From Actinoalloteichus caeruleus DSM 43889 (GTDB lineage: Bacteria > Actinomycetota > Actinomycetes > Mycobacteriales > Pseudonocardiaceae), in contig NZ_AUBJ02000001.1 in the NCBI RefSeq assembly GCF_000429185.2, positions 3,100,001 through 3,164,000 of the forward strand: a DNA stretch of 64,000 nt. The letters are read 5' to 3'. The notes under the pieces were generated by a model. The model had not been told where the DNA came from. It made no database searches and saw only the letters and a list, made by a program, of their open reading frames with translations. The position numbers and the translations under genes were made by a program. Below, piece after piece: positions 39,731 through 48,810 of this stretch; the first letter of the stretch is position 1; each line of letters opens with the position of its first letter.

Positions 39731-41311
39731 ATGAGTACGACCGCGCGGCAGCCGATCGGCAGTGTCTGCCTGGTCCTGCACAGCCACCTCCCGTGGCTGG
39801 CCCACCACGGGCGCTGGCCCGTGGGCGAGGAGTGGCTGCACCAGGCCTGGGCCGCCAGCTACCTCCCCGTGCTCGACGTCGTCACGCGCCTCGCCGAGGA
39901 GGGGCGGCGCGGCCTGCTCTCGCTCGGGGTCACCCCCGTGCTCGCCGCGCAGCTCGACGACCCGCACTGCCTCCGCGAGTTCCACTCCTGGCTGGGGAAC
40001 TGGCAACTCCGCGCCCAGTACGCCGCCGGCCGCTGGCGCGGCCACGACCCGGCGCTGCGGGAGGTGGCCGCCGCCGAGTACCGGCGCTCGGCGTGGGCGC
40101 TGGACCGCTTCGAGTCGCGGTGGCGGCACGGCGCCAGCCCGGTCCTGGCCGGGTTGCGCTCGGCCGGGGCGCTGGAGGTGCTGGGCGGGCCGGCCACCCA
40201 CCCCTTCCAACCGTTGCTGGGTCGCCGGCTGCGACGTCACGCGCTGCGGGTGGGGTTGGCCGACGGCCGGCACCGGCTGGGCGGGACGCCGGGCGGGATC
40301 TGGGCGCCCGAGTGCGGTTACGCGCCGGGCATGGAGCACGACTACGCCGCCGAGGGCGTCACCCACCTCGTGGTAGAGGGCGCCGCGCTGCCGGACCTCG
40401 CGGGGGACGACATCCCGGTGCGGCTGCTCGGGGACTCCGAGGTCGTCGCCTTCGCCAGGGACACCGAGCTGTCGCTGCGGGTGTGGTCGGACGACGGATA
40501 CCCCGGGCACGCCGACTACCGGGACTTCCACACCTTCGACCACCCGTCCGGTCTGAAACCGGCCAGGGTCACCGGGCGGGACGTCGCCCCGGAGGACAAG
40601 CTCCCCTACGACCCGGCGCGCGCCCTCCACCGGGTCGGCGAGCACGTCGACGACTTCGTGACCTCGGTGCGGGACCGGCTGCTCCGCCAGGCCGAGGCCA
40701 CGGGTCGGCCCGCGACCCTGGTGGCGGCGTTCGACACCGAACTGTTCGGGCACTGGTGGCACGAGGGCCCCCAGTGGTTGGAGGGGGTGCTGCGGGCGCT
40801 GCCGGAGGCGGGGGTGCGGGTGCGCACGCTGGGCGAGGTGGTGGCCGAGGACGAACCGGGGCCGGCCATCCAGCCGCCGCCCTGCTCCTGGGGCGTCGGC
40901 CGGGACTGGCGGGTGTGGAACGGCGACCGCGTCGCCGACCTGGCCGCCGCCAACCGGGAGGTCGAACGGCGGCTGGTCGACCTCAGCGACCGGCACCGCA
41001 CCCCCTACCGCGACCCGGTGCTGGACCAACTGGACAGGGAGGCGCTGCTGGCGGTCTCCAGCGACTGGGCCTTCATGGTCACCGGCGACTCCGCAGCCGA
41101 CTACGCCCTCCACCGGGCCCACGAACACGCCGGGCACTTCCACCGGCTGGCCGACCTCGTCGAGCGCGGCGACCGGGCCGAGGCGACGCGCCTCGCCGAG
41201 CGGCTGCGGGGACACGACGGCCCCTTCGGCCACCTCGACGCCCGCGACCTGGGCGCCGCCGACCGTTCCGTGAGGTCGTTCCCGCCGTCGGTGGTGGGCC
41301 TGACGGGCTGA
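39731..41311 (+). CDS. GH57-family 1,4-alpha-glucan branching enzyme
   Basis: A 526-residue cytosolic glycoside hydrolase family 57 enzyme with DUF1957-type C-terminus. The likely nucleophile is Glu194 in GGIWAPECGYAPG and the acid Asp335 in AAFDTELFGHWWHEG. The mycobacterial homologue Rv3031 (526 residues) makes branched polymethylated glucan (methylglucose lipopolysaccharide), and the GT4 partner gene follows here too, 85 nt downstream. The neighbouring methyltransferase Rv3030 of mycobacteria is not present next to it. Confidence 0.92.
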   Translation: MSTTARQPIGSVCLVLHSHLPWLAHHGRWPVGEEWLHQAWAASYLPVLDVVTRLAEEGRRGLLSLGVTPVLAAQLDDPHCLREFHSWLGNWQLRAQYAAGRWRGHDPALREVAAAEYRRSAWALDRFESRWRHGASPVLAGLRSAGALEVLGGPATHPFQPLLGRRLRRHALRVGLADGRHRLGGTPGGIWAPECGYAPGMEHDYAAEGVTHLVVEGAALPDLAGDDIPVRLLGDSEVVAFARDTELSLRVWSDDGYPGHADYRDFHTFDHPSGLKPARVTGRDVAPEDKLPYDPARALHRVGEHVDDFVTSVRDRLLRQAEATGRPATLVAAFDTELFGHWWHEGPQWLEGVLRALPEAGVRVRTLGEVVAEDEPGPAIQPPPCSWGVGRDWRVWNGDRVADLAAANREVERRLVDLSDRHRTPYRDPVLDQLDREALLAVSSDWAFMVTGDSAADYALHRAHEHAGHFHRLADLVERGDRAEATRLAERLRGHDGPFGHLDARDLGAADRSVRSFPPSVVGLTG

Positions 41312-41396
41312 TCCACCACCCTGACCGGGCGTCGGCCGACCAGACGACCCTCCACGCGGTCCGCGACGGACCGGACGCCGGTGGGAGGATCAGCGG

Positions 41397-42798
41397 GTGC
41401 GGGTCTTGATGCTGTCGTGGGAGTACCCCCCGGTCGTGGTCGGCGGTCTGGGGCGGCACGTGCACGCGCTGGCCACCCGCCTGGCCCGGCAGGGACACGA
41501 GGTGGTGGTGCTCGCCCGGCATCCGGCGGGCAGCGACGCGACCACCCACCCCACCGTCGAGGAGCGGCGGGAGGGGGTGCGGGTGCTGCGCGTCGCGGAG
41601 GACCCACCCCACCTGACCTTCGAACGGGACCTGGTCGCCTGGACCCTGGCGATGGGCCACTCGATGGTCCGGGAGGGCATGCGCCTGCTCCGGGACTGGC
41701 GGCCGAGGGTCGTGCACGCCCACGACTGGCTCGTGGCGCACGCCGCCACCGCACTGGCCGACGCCGCCGACGTCCCGCTGGTGGCGACCCTGCACGCCAC
41801 CGAGGCCGGCCGGCACAGCGGCTGGCTCTCGCACAGCCTGAACCAGCAGGTGCACTCGGTCGAGTGGTGGCTGGCGAACAGGGCGGACCTGCTGATCACC
41901 TGCTCGGCCGCGATGCGCCGCGAGGTCACCCACCTGTTCGACGTGGACGCCGAGCGGGTCGTGGTCCTCCACAACGGCATCGACTCGCACCGCTGGACCG
42001 GGCGGCCGGGAACGGCGGCCCTCGCGGCTGCCCCGCCTCCGGTCCCCGCGACCGGCGGTGCTGGCGCGTCGCGTGACGACACCGGCGGCCAGCGGCCCCC
42101 CGCCACCCGAGTCGCCCCGGCACCCGAACCGCCCTCCCCGCACCCGACGGCGCCGGTTCCCCGGTCCCGACGGGCGCCGCCGGGCGGGCGCGACCGGCCA
42201 CCCTGGTCTTCTTCGGACGACTGGAGTGGGAGAAGGGCGTGCAGGACCTCATCGCCGCGCTGCCCGAGATCCGCCGCCACCACCCGGGCACCACGCTCGT
42301 CGTGGCGGGCAGCGGCCGGCACGCGACCGAGCTCGTGGCCGACTCCCAGCGGCACGAGGTGGCCGAGGCCGTCCGGTTCGTCGGGCACCTCCCCGACGAA
42401 CAGCTGGCGGCCGTGCTGTCCACCGCCGACGCCGCCGTCTTCCCCAGCCGGTACGAGCCCTTCGGGATCGTCGCCCTCGAAGCGGCGGCCGCCCGCGTGC
42501 CGCTGGTCACCTCCACCGCCGGCGGCCTCGCCGAGGTGGTCCGGGACGGGAGCACCGGCGTCTCCTTCCCACCCGGGGACATCCCCCGGCTGGCCGAGGC
42601 GGTCCGCCAGGTCCTCGACGACCCGGCCGCCGCGCGCCAGCGAGCGGACGCCGCGTTCGCCCGCCTGGCCACCGACTTCGACTGGGACCGCATCGCGGCG
42701 GACACCGCCCGCGAGTACGAGGGCGCCAGCCAGCGCCCCGCCACCGTGCTGGGACGTCCGAAGATCCCCTCGGGCAACGTGTTCGGCGCCGGGCCTGA
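41397..42798 (+). pseudogene. GT4 glycosyltransferase (Rv3032-like), frameshifted
   Basis: The N-terminal half reads from GTG 41397 (RVLMLSWEYPPVVVGGLGRHV, VVHAHDWLVAHAA, VVVLHNGID) in one frame; the C-terminal half (RPATLVFFGRLEWEKGVQDLI, FPSRYEPFGIVALEAAA, PKIPSGNVFG) reads in another. The switch must lie between 42077 and 42190 in a very GC-rich linker that includes a run of six C. The C-terminal frame then has no stop until 43810, running antisense through the next gene; a TGA at 42796 in the third frame may be the original end. Homologues elongate alpha-1,4 glucan with the GH57 enzyme. Either a true pseudogene or one or two sequencing indels; coordinates of the end are provisional. Confidence 0.75.
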
Positions 42799-42934
42799 CC
42801 GGCCCGGGACGGGGCAGGCCGGGCGCGCCCCGCCACACGCCGCCTGGGGCCAGCGCGGACTCCCACCTCGACGGAGTGGCGCGGCGTCGGCCACCAGCCG
42901 GCGGGCCCGCCCTCGGGGAGCCCGGTCCGGTCGG

Positions 42935-43714
42935 TCAGCCCGCGACCGGTGTCCCCGCGACGCCCTCGGCCCCGGCCCCGCCGGCGGCCGAACCGCCAGT
43001 GCCCTCGGCGCCACCACCGGCCGAACCGCCGGTGGCCTCGTCGCCACCGCCTGCCGGCCCGTCCGGGACCCGGCGACGCACCACCCGGGCGGGGATCCCG
43101 GCGGCGACCGCGTAGGGCGGGAGCTCGCCCCGGACGACCGCGTTGGCCCCCACCACCGACCCCCGGCCGATCCGGCTGCCCCGCAGGACGGTGGCCTTCG
43201 TCCCCAGCCAGCAGTCCTCCCCCACCCGCACCGGGGTCTTCACGATGCCCTGGTCCTTGATGGGGCGGTGCGGGTCGGTGGTGACGTGGTCGAAGTCGCA
43301 GACGTACACCCCGTCGGCGACCAGCGAGGCGGCCCCGATCTCCACGTCGAGGTAGCAGTTCACCGTCACCCGCTGGGCGAGGACGGCCTTGTCCCCGATC
43401 CGCAGGGAACCCTCGTGGCACCGCACGGCCGTCCCCGCGCCGACGTGCACCCAGCGCCCGAGCTCCAACCGCCCGTGGCCCGCGCGGCACTCGATGCTGA
43501 CCCCCCGGTCGAGGAACACCATGCCGCGCAGGACGACCTGCGGTCGGCTCACCCGGAGGCGGAGGAGCCGCAGGTAGCGCACCAGGTACCACGGGGTGAA
43601 GGCCCGGTTCCGGATCACCCAGCGGAGGGATTCCCGGGTCAGGAACCTCGCCTGCTCCGGGTCGCGGCGGAACCACGACCGGATCGACACCAGGGACTCC
43701 CAGAGCGCGCTCAC
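42935..43714 (-). CDS. Hexapeptide-repeat acyltransferase (Rv3034c-like)
   Basis: A 259-residue left-handed beta-helix transferase. Hexapeptide turns run from GRWVHVGAGTAVRC to IGRGSVVGANAVVRG, with the typical acceptor His region DFDHVTTDPHRPIKDQG and the closing YAVAAGIPARVVRRR. The last 40 residues are a Gly/Ala/Glu-rich tail. Likely an O-acetyl or acyltransferase; in mycobacteria the neighbour of the polymethylated-glucan genes. GTG 43714 is chosen because TATCTT lies 7 nt before it. Confidence 0.86.
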   Translation of the reverse strand: MSALWESLVSIRSWFRRDPEQARFLTRESLRWVIRNRAFTPWYLVRYLRLLRLRVSRPQVVLRGMVFLDRGVSIECRAGHGRLELGRWVHVGAGTAVRCHEGSLRIGDKAVLAQRVTVNCYLDVEIGAASLVADGVYVCDFDHVTTDPHRPIKDQGIVKTPVRVGEDCWLGTKATVLRGSRIGRGSVVGANAVVRGELPPYAVAAGIPARVVRRRVPDGPAGGGDEATGGSAGGGAEGTGGSAAGGAGAEGVAGTPVAG

Positions 43715-43721
43715 CCAGCGG

Positions 43722-43727
43722 AAGATA
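43722..43727 (-). promoter_or_regulatory. -10 element for a leaderless acyltransferase start
   Basis: TATCTT on the minus strand, 7 nt before GTG 43714. Confidence 0.45.
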
Positions 43728-43929
43728 CGCGCCGGCCTCCGCCGCCCCAACCTCCCCAGGGGGCCACGAGCCCGGCGGGGCGAGCACCGGGGGCGGGTCG
43801 GAGGACTTGATCGGCTCCTCCGGGGCACTCCCCAACCGGCGGACGTGCCCGGACACGGGTCCCCCCGGGGCCGCCCCGGGTGGAGGTCTCCGGGACCACC
43901 GAGTCACGACCAGCGGAAAGGGGTCCAGG

Positions 43930-44295
43930 ATGCGTATCGGCCCTCGGGGGCTCGCCCGGTGCCAGGGCGCGTTCACCCTGCTCGGCGGCCTGTGGCCGCT
44001 GGTGAGCATCAGGAGCTTCGAGAGTGTCTTCGGCCCGAGGAAGGTCGACGACTGGTTGCAGTACACCACCGGTGGGCTGCTGGTCGTCGCGGGACTCGGG
44101 CAGCTGCGGACGGGGCGGAGCCGGGAGAGCCACCGCCAGGCGCGGATCCTCGGGGTGGGCACCGCCGCGACCCTGCTCGCCGTGGACCTCGTCTACGTGC
44201 GCCGCGGTCGCATCTCCCCCGTCTACCTGCTGGACGCCGTCGCCGAGACGGGCTGGCTGGTGGCCTGGGCCTGCCAGTGCCGGCGGGAACGGTAG
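43930..44295 (+). CDS. Small membrane protein of unknown function
   Basis: A 121-residue protein with about three hydrophobic segments (ARCQGAFTLLGGLWPLVSI, YTTGGLLVVAGLGQL, GVGTAATLLAVDLVYV) and a C-terminal YLLDAVAETGWLVAWAC. Similar uncharacterised proteins occur in actinomycetes. ATG start with an AAAGGGG purine run 9 nt upstream. Convergent with the THUMP-like methyltransferase gene. Confidence 0.7.
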   Translation: MRIGPRGLARCQGAFTLLGGLWPLVSIRSFESVFGPRKVDDWLQYTTGGLLVVAGLGQLRTGRSRESHRQARILGVGTAATLLAVDLVYVRRGRISPVYLLDAVAETGWLVAWACQCRRER

Positions 44296-44320
44296 GAGGG
44301 CCGGTCGACCGGGAGCGGCG

Positions 44321-45499
44321 TCAGGTGCGTTCGGCCTCGCACAGGAAGGCCACCGGGGTATCCCCGATCCGGGTGAGCACCGCCGTCGCCTCCGCCGGGC
44401 CTCGGAGCCGCAACCGCTTCCGCAGGGCGTCGGGGTCCACGGACACCCCTCTGGTGAGGATCTCCAACCGCCCGACCTCCCGTTCGCGCAGCCGGGCGCG
44501 CAGGGTCCGCTCGCCGTAGCGGCCGTGCTCCAGCACCCGGAACGCCCGCACCCCCTGGGGCGGCCGGTCCCCGGTCAGGTAGGCGATCCGGGGGTCGAGT
44601 TGGCCGAGGCCGTGCCGGGCGGCGTAGTGGCGGACCAGTCCGGCCCGCACCACCGCGCCGTCCGGGTCGACCAGCCACTCCCCCGGTTCCCGGACGGGGC
44701 ATTCGTCCGGATCGGCGTCGGTCAGCTCCCAGGCGCTCCCGTCGCCGCCGAGGACGCTCGCGCGGCGGCGCACGCCCGGTGTCGCCAGCCCCTCGGACCA
44801 CAGGGCGGCCTCCCGCACCCCGCCGTCGAGGGAGACGAGCTCCACCTCCCTGGCCCACGGCACCAGGTCGGGGTCCAGCCCCGGGGCCGCCTTGACCACG
44901 AGGTCGCGGCCCCGGGCCGCGGCGACCAGCTCCGGGAGCGGCGGTGCCAGCTCCTCGGGGCGCCAGGTGCGGCGGCCACCGGCCTCCCGCCTCGCCGGGT
45001 CGGCGAGCAGCACCGCGTTCCGGCTGACCGGGCGCACGGCGTCGGCCCTGACGAGCAGCGGTGCCACCCCGGCCACGGCCGCGTTGTGGGCGGCCATCGC
45101 CAGGCGCACCGGGTCGAGGTCACTGCCGAGGCAGCGGCGCGCCGACGCGGCCAGGGGCACGAGGTCCGCACCGACCGAACAGGTCAGGTCGTGCACGTCG
45201 CGGTCGGCGAGCCGGCGGGCGCGGTGTTCGGCCACGACGGTGGCGGTGGCCTGTTGGACGGCGTCCTCGGTGAACAGCCAGTCGTCCGCCCACCGCAGCC
45301 GCCCGGCGGCCCGGCGGCGCAGCACGGCGGTCTCGAGCAGCGCGGCGGCCCGGTCGTCCCCGACCAGCGACCTGGCCGCGGCGACGTCCGCCAGCCGGGT
45401 GGCCGCCGTGAGCGGGCGGTCGGCGAGCGCGGCGAGCGCGGCCCGCCCCCGTTCGCAGGCCAGGAACCGCACGTCGTCGAGGGTGAAGGTGTAACCCAT
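44321..45499 (-). CDS. THUMP-like class I methyltransferase (Rv3037c-like)
   Basis: A 392-residue SAM-dependent methyltransferase. SAM motif I is DLTCSVGADLVPLA, followed by LGSDLDPVRLAMAAHNA and the motif IV-like LLADPARREAGGRR, then a C-terminal THUMP-like domain (YLTGDRPPQGVRAFRVLEHG, RLEILTRGVSVDPDALRKRL). RNA methylation is suspected in the family but unproven. ATG 45499 (MGYTFTLDDV) is preferred over the one 6 codons upstream. 70 nt downstream of the next methyltransferase, same strand. Confidence 0.86.
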   Translation of the reverse strand: MGYTFTLDDVRFLACERGRAALAALADRPLTAATRLADVAAARSLVGDDRAAALLETAVLRRRAAGRLRWADDWLFTEDAVQQATATVVAEHRARRLADRDVHDLTCSVGADLVPLAASARRCLGSDLDPVRLAMAAHNAAVAGVAPLLVRADAVRPVSRNAVLLADPARREAGGRRTWRPEELAPPLPELVAAARGRDLVVKAAPGLDPDLVPWAREVELVSLDGGVREAALWSEGLATPGVRRRASVLGGDGSAWELTDADPDECPVREPGEWLVDPDGAVVRAGLVRHYAARHGLGQLDPRIAYLTGDRPPQGVRAFRVLEHGRYGERTLRARLREREVGRLEILTRGVSVDPDALRKRLRLRGPAEATAVLTRIGDTPVAFLCEAERT

Positions 45500-45569
45500 C
45501 AGCGTTCGGTGCCCCACCGGCGGTGGAACGGGTGCGGCGGGCGGCGGGCGGTGCCGCGCCGGGGGGCGC

Positions 45570-46574
45570 TCACCCGCGCAACCGGACGGGCCGGTCCGGC
45601 TTCACCCCCGTCACGGACACGTTGTAGAAGAGTTCCCGGGGCAGGACCCTCGCGAGCACCCGTTCGTCGAAGCGGCTGAGCCGCTGCCAGGTCCGGTAGG
45701 CGAACATCGCCCAGTCCCACCCGAGTTTGCCGGGGGGCACGGCGGCCTCGAAGGTCCGCACCGGCCACCCGAAGAGGGCGGCGGTGAACTCGTCGGTGCT
45801 GGCGCGGACGTCGACCGCGCCCGCCGCCAGCGCGGTCCGCTCCAACTCGGTGGGATCGAAGGTGTGGAGGTCCACGACCGCCTCCAGCGCGGCGGCGCGG
45901 GAGGACTCGTCGAGCTCCCGCTGCGGCCGGCGCCAGTCCCGCAACGCGGGCAGCCGGGTCAGGTTGGTGGTCAGCCACCAGGTGGCCCGTCCCAGCCTCC
46001 GCGCGTAGAAGTCGCCGATGCGGGTCGGGTCGCCGGCGAACACGAAACGGCCGCCAGGGCGGAGCACCCGCAGGACCTCCCGCATGGCCGCCCGGACGTC
46101 CGGGATGTGGTGCAGGACGGCGTGGCCGACGACGAGGTCGACGCTGTCGTCGGGGTAGGGGATGCGTTCGGCGTCCCCCACCCGGCCGTCGACGTCCAGC
46201 CCCAGCCGGTCGGCGTTGGCCAGCGCCGCCTCGACCATCCCCGGGGACAGGTCGGTGACCGAGCCGCGTTCGATGACGCCGCCCTGCATCAGGTTGAGCA
46301 GGAAGAAGCCGGTGCCGCTCCCCAGTTCCAGCGCCGTCGGGTAGGGGCGACCGACGTCACCGGCCACGGCCCGGAAGCGGGAGACCGCGTAGTCGATGCA
46401 GCGCTGGTCGTAGGAGATCGACCACTTGTCGTCGTAGCTGGCCGCCTCCCAGTCGTGGTACAGCACGTTGGCGAGCTTCGGGTCGTTCCAGGCCGCGTCA
46501 ACCTCCTCCGCGCTGGCGTGCGGGTGGGGACGGGGTTGCTGGGCGTCCGGTTCGCCGGTGAGCTGATCGGTCAC
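45570..46574 (-). CDS. Class I SAM-dependent methyltransferase (Rv3038c-like)
   Basis: A 334-residue methyltransferase. Motif I ALELGSGTGFF lies at residues 81-91, then SVTDLSPGMVEAALANA, VGDAERIPYPDDSVDLVVGHAVLHHI and VLRPGGRFVFAGDP; the C-terminal 100 residues are specific to this group. Substrate unknown, possibly a lipid or isoprenoid. GTG 46574 has GGGAGG 5 nt upstream and lies 32 nt after echA, so they probably form one transcript. Confidence 0.89.
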   Translation of the reverse strand: MTDQLTGEPDAQQPRPHPHASAEEVDAAWNDPKLANVLYHDWEAASYDDKWSISYDQRCIDYAVSRFRAVAGDVGRPYPTALELGSGTGFFLLNLMQGGVIERGSVTDLSPGMVEAALANADRLGLDVDGRVGDAERIPYPDDSVDLVVGHAVLHHIPDVRAAMREVLRVLRPGGRFVFAGDPTRIGDFYARRLGRATWWLTTNLTRLPALRDWRRPQRELDESSRAAALEAVVDLHTFDPTELERTALAAGAVDVRASTDEFTAALFGWPVRTFEAAVPPGKLGWDWAMFAYRTWQRLSRFDERVLARVLPRELFYNVSVTGVKPDRPVRLRG

Positions 46575-46606
46575 GTCGACCTCCCTGGTCGTCCCGCGCG
46601 GGCGGG

Positions 46607-47386
46607 TCACTTGCCGTCGAAGACGGCCTTGCCCGGCCCGTTCTCGACGAAGGAACGCATTCCGGTCTTCTGGTCCTCCGTCGTGAAGAGCCCGGCGAAC
46701 AACTGGCCCTCCAGGCGGAGCCCGCTGTCGAGGTCGCCGTCGAGGCCACCGTCGATCGCGGCCTTGGCGGCGGCGAGGGCGACGGCCGGCCCGGTCGCGA
46801 ACTGGCCGGCCCACTCCACCGCCCGCGCGTGGACCTCGTCGGCCCCGACGACCCGGTCGACCAGTCCCATCTCCCTGGCCTCCGTCGCGTCGACGTAGCG
46901 GCCGGTGTAGATCAGGTCCTTGGCGCGGGCCGGGCCGACGAGGCGCGCCAGCCGCTGGGTCCCGCCCCCACCGGGGATGACCCCGAGCAGGACCTCGGGC
47001 AGGCCGACCCTCACGTTGTCGCCGGCGATGCGGTGGTCGCAGCACAGCGCCAGTTCCAGCCCGCCGCCCAGCGCGTACCCGGTGACGGCGGCGACCGTGG
47101 GCTTGGGGATGGCGGCCACCGCGTCGAGCGCGGCGGCGAGGTTCCGCTGCCCAGCCAACGCCTCCGCGTACCCGGAGTCGATCATCTCCTTGATGTCCGC
47201 GCCGGCGGCGAAGACCTTCTCCCCGCCGTACACGACCACGGCCCGGACGTCGGAGCGTTCCGAGGCGTCCTCGGCGGCGGTGCGCAACTCCCGCTGGAGC
47301 ACCCTGTTCAGGGCGTTGAGCGGTGGGCGGTGCAGCCGGATGGTCCCCACCCCGGCAGTGGCCTCCAGTGTGACGAACTCACCCAC
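46607..47386 (-). CDS. Enoyl-CoA hydratase/isomerase family protein
   Basis: A 259-residue crotonase-fold enzyme. The oxyanion-hole segments are seen in KVFAAGADIKEM and GYALGGGLELALCCDHRI, and the catalytic Glu region in LPEVLLGVIPGGGGTQRLARLVG, indicating a true hydratase with both acidic residues. It hydrates trans-2-enoyl-CoA in beta-oxidation. Position matches mycobacterial echA17. GTG start, AGGAC 6 nt upstream. First gene of a leftward group with the two methyltransferases. Confidence 0.93.
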   Translation of the reverse strand: MGEFVTLEATAGVGTIRLHRPPLNALNRVLQRELRTAAEDASERSDVRAVVVYGGEKVFAAGADIKEMIDSGYAEALAGQRNLAAALDAVAAIPKPTVAAVTGYALGGGLELALCCDHRIAGDNVRVGLPEVLLGVIPGGGGTQRLARLVGPARAKDLIYTGRYVDATEAREMGLVDRVVGADEVHARAVEWAGQFATGPAVALAAAKAAIDGGLDGDLDSGLRLEGQLFAGLFTTEDQKTGMRSFVENGPGKAVFDGK

Positions 47387-47843
47387 GCCAGTGTCCTCCT
47401 CACGAGCCCTGGGCCGTCCGATCTCCGGCCCCCGCCGGGACGAAGGTTACCGTGCGGTAGAGCGTTCGTGGCCCCCGGCGACCACCGGGTGGAGGGGCGG
47501 CACGGTCGGGGCCGGCGGGCGCGGGACGCGGTGGCGGGCGACTCGGGATTCCGGGCCGACGCCCGGGGATTCGGCGGTCCCCCCTCGATCGGCGGTCCGG
47601 CGAATCCGTCGGGCGTCGGTCCCCACCGCCGGACCGCCCCGTTATCCCCGTGTCGAGCGCACGTCCCCCACGGAACCGCAATTCCCCGGCCCGAACGGTC
47701 GAATTCCGCCGCTCACTCACGCGTGCTCCGGCGTGGCGCGCGGAACACGCTGCTCGCAGACTGGTTGACGCGGAATTCCAGCACAGCCGACTGGCGCCAT
47801 ATCGACTTCCTGCACGGCACCTCCTGCTGAGAAGGACTGATCG
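47387..47843. other. Divergent intergenic region between echA and the M23 peptidase gene
   Basis: No gene recognised. On the minus strand TAACCT near 47445-47450 is a plausible -10 for echA. Rightward, TTGACG at about 47763 could be a -35 for the peptidase gene, without an obvious -10. Much of the rest is low-complexity high-GC sequence. Confidence 0.4.
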
Positions 47844-48755
47844 ATGAACCCAGAAAACTGTTCGGGCCGTGGGAGCACGAGAAGACGGATGGGAATCCTG
47901 GCGGCCTCCGCCGCCGTCGTCGCCGGCCTCGCGACGGCACCCACCGCACCGGCCGTCGACGGCGGGGCACGCGCCGTGTCCGCCCCCCACCCGCTCTTCC
48001 ACCTCCCCTTCCCGTGCGGGGAGACCTGGCGGGCCTACACCCACACCGGGCACGCCTACCCGGACGCGCAACTGGACTTCGGTCAGGGCAGCCCGCCGGA
48101 CGGCCGGCAGGTCGTGGCCGCCAGGGCCGGGACGGTCGCCGAGAACGGCGTGTACGGCGACGGGTCCTCGTACCTGGTCCTGGACCACGGGGACGGGTGG
48201 TCCACCCGGTACGTCCACATGCGGACGGCCTCGATGGCGCGGACCGGCAGCGTCGTGCGGTCCGGCGATCCGATCGGCGAGGTGGGTGATGTGGGCTCCG
48301 CCGGCCAGTTCCACCTGCATTTCGAACAACGGCACGACGGCGTCCCGGTTCCGATCCGCTTCGACGACGAACCGGTGACCTACAAGTACTTCCCGGAGTA
48401 CGTGACCCTGGTGAGCGGGAACTGCGGCGGAGAACCCTCGGAACCGGAGCCGGTGGCCCCGCCGGAACCGGCTCCGCAACCGCCGGCCCCGGAACCGGTC
48501 GCCCCGCCCCGGCCGGCGGACGACCAGGTCCAGGACGCCCGTCCTCCCGCCCCGGCGGCCCCGCTCCCCGCCCACCGCCCGACGTCCGCTCCCGAACCCG
48601 ACGTGCCCAGCGGGGCCGGAGCCGGTGGCGACACGGCCCCACCGGCCGCCCCGGCCCGGCCGGCCCTCGACCACCTGCTGGGCCAGCGCGACGCCTACCG
48701 CTTCACACCGACGATGCCCGAGTTCGCGCGCCCCTGGGAGGGGACGGAGGGCTGA
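47844..48755 (+). CDS. Secreted M23-family peptidase-like protein
   Basis: A 303-residue exported protein. A signal peptide spans about residues 1-37 (MGILAASAAVVAGLATAP, cleavage near APA-V). The M23 domain follows: LPFPCGETWRAYTHTGH, AQLDFGQG (metal Asp), VVAARAGTVAENG, YLVLDHGDGWSTRYVHM and GQFHLHFEQ (metal HxH). The last 100 residues are Pro/Ala-rich and low-complexity, a likely wall-spanning or flexible tail. Homologues cut peptidoglycan cross-links or act on other peptides. ATG with AAGGA upstream. Confidence 0.88.
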   Translation: MNPENCSGRGSTRRRMGILAASAAVVAGLATAPTAPAVDGGARAVSAPHPLFHLPFPCGETWRAYTHTGHAYPDAQLDFGQGSPPDGRQVVAARAGTVAENGVYGDGSSYLVLDHGDGWSTRYVHMRTASMARTGSVVRSGDPIGEVGDVGSAGQFHLHFEQRHDGVPVPIRFDDEPVTYKYFPEYVTLVSGNCGGEPSEPEPVAPPEPAPQPPAPEPVAPPRPADDQVQDARPPAPAAPLPAHRPTSAPEPDVPSGAGAGGDTAPPAAPARPALDHLLGQRDAYRFTPTMPEFARPWEGTEG

Positions 48756-48763
48756 CCGGCCGA

Positions 48764-48799
48764 CCGGGGTGGGACGGCGGCGCGCCGTCGTCCCACCGG
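48764..48799. terminator. Bidirectional terminator
   Basis: GGTGGGAC and GTCCCACC pair around an inner GGCG/CGCC hairpin, between the convergent M23 and ABC ATPase stops. Confidence 0.6.
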
Positions 48800-48810
48800 C
48801 TCGTCCTCGC

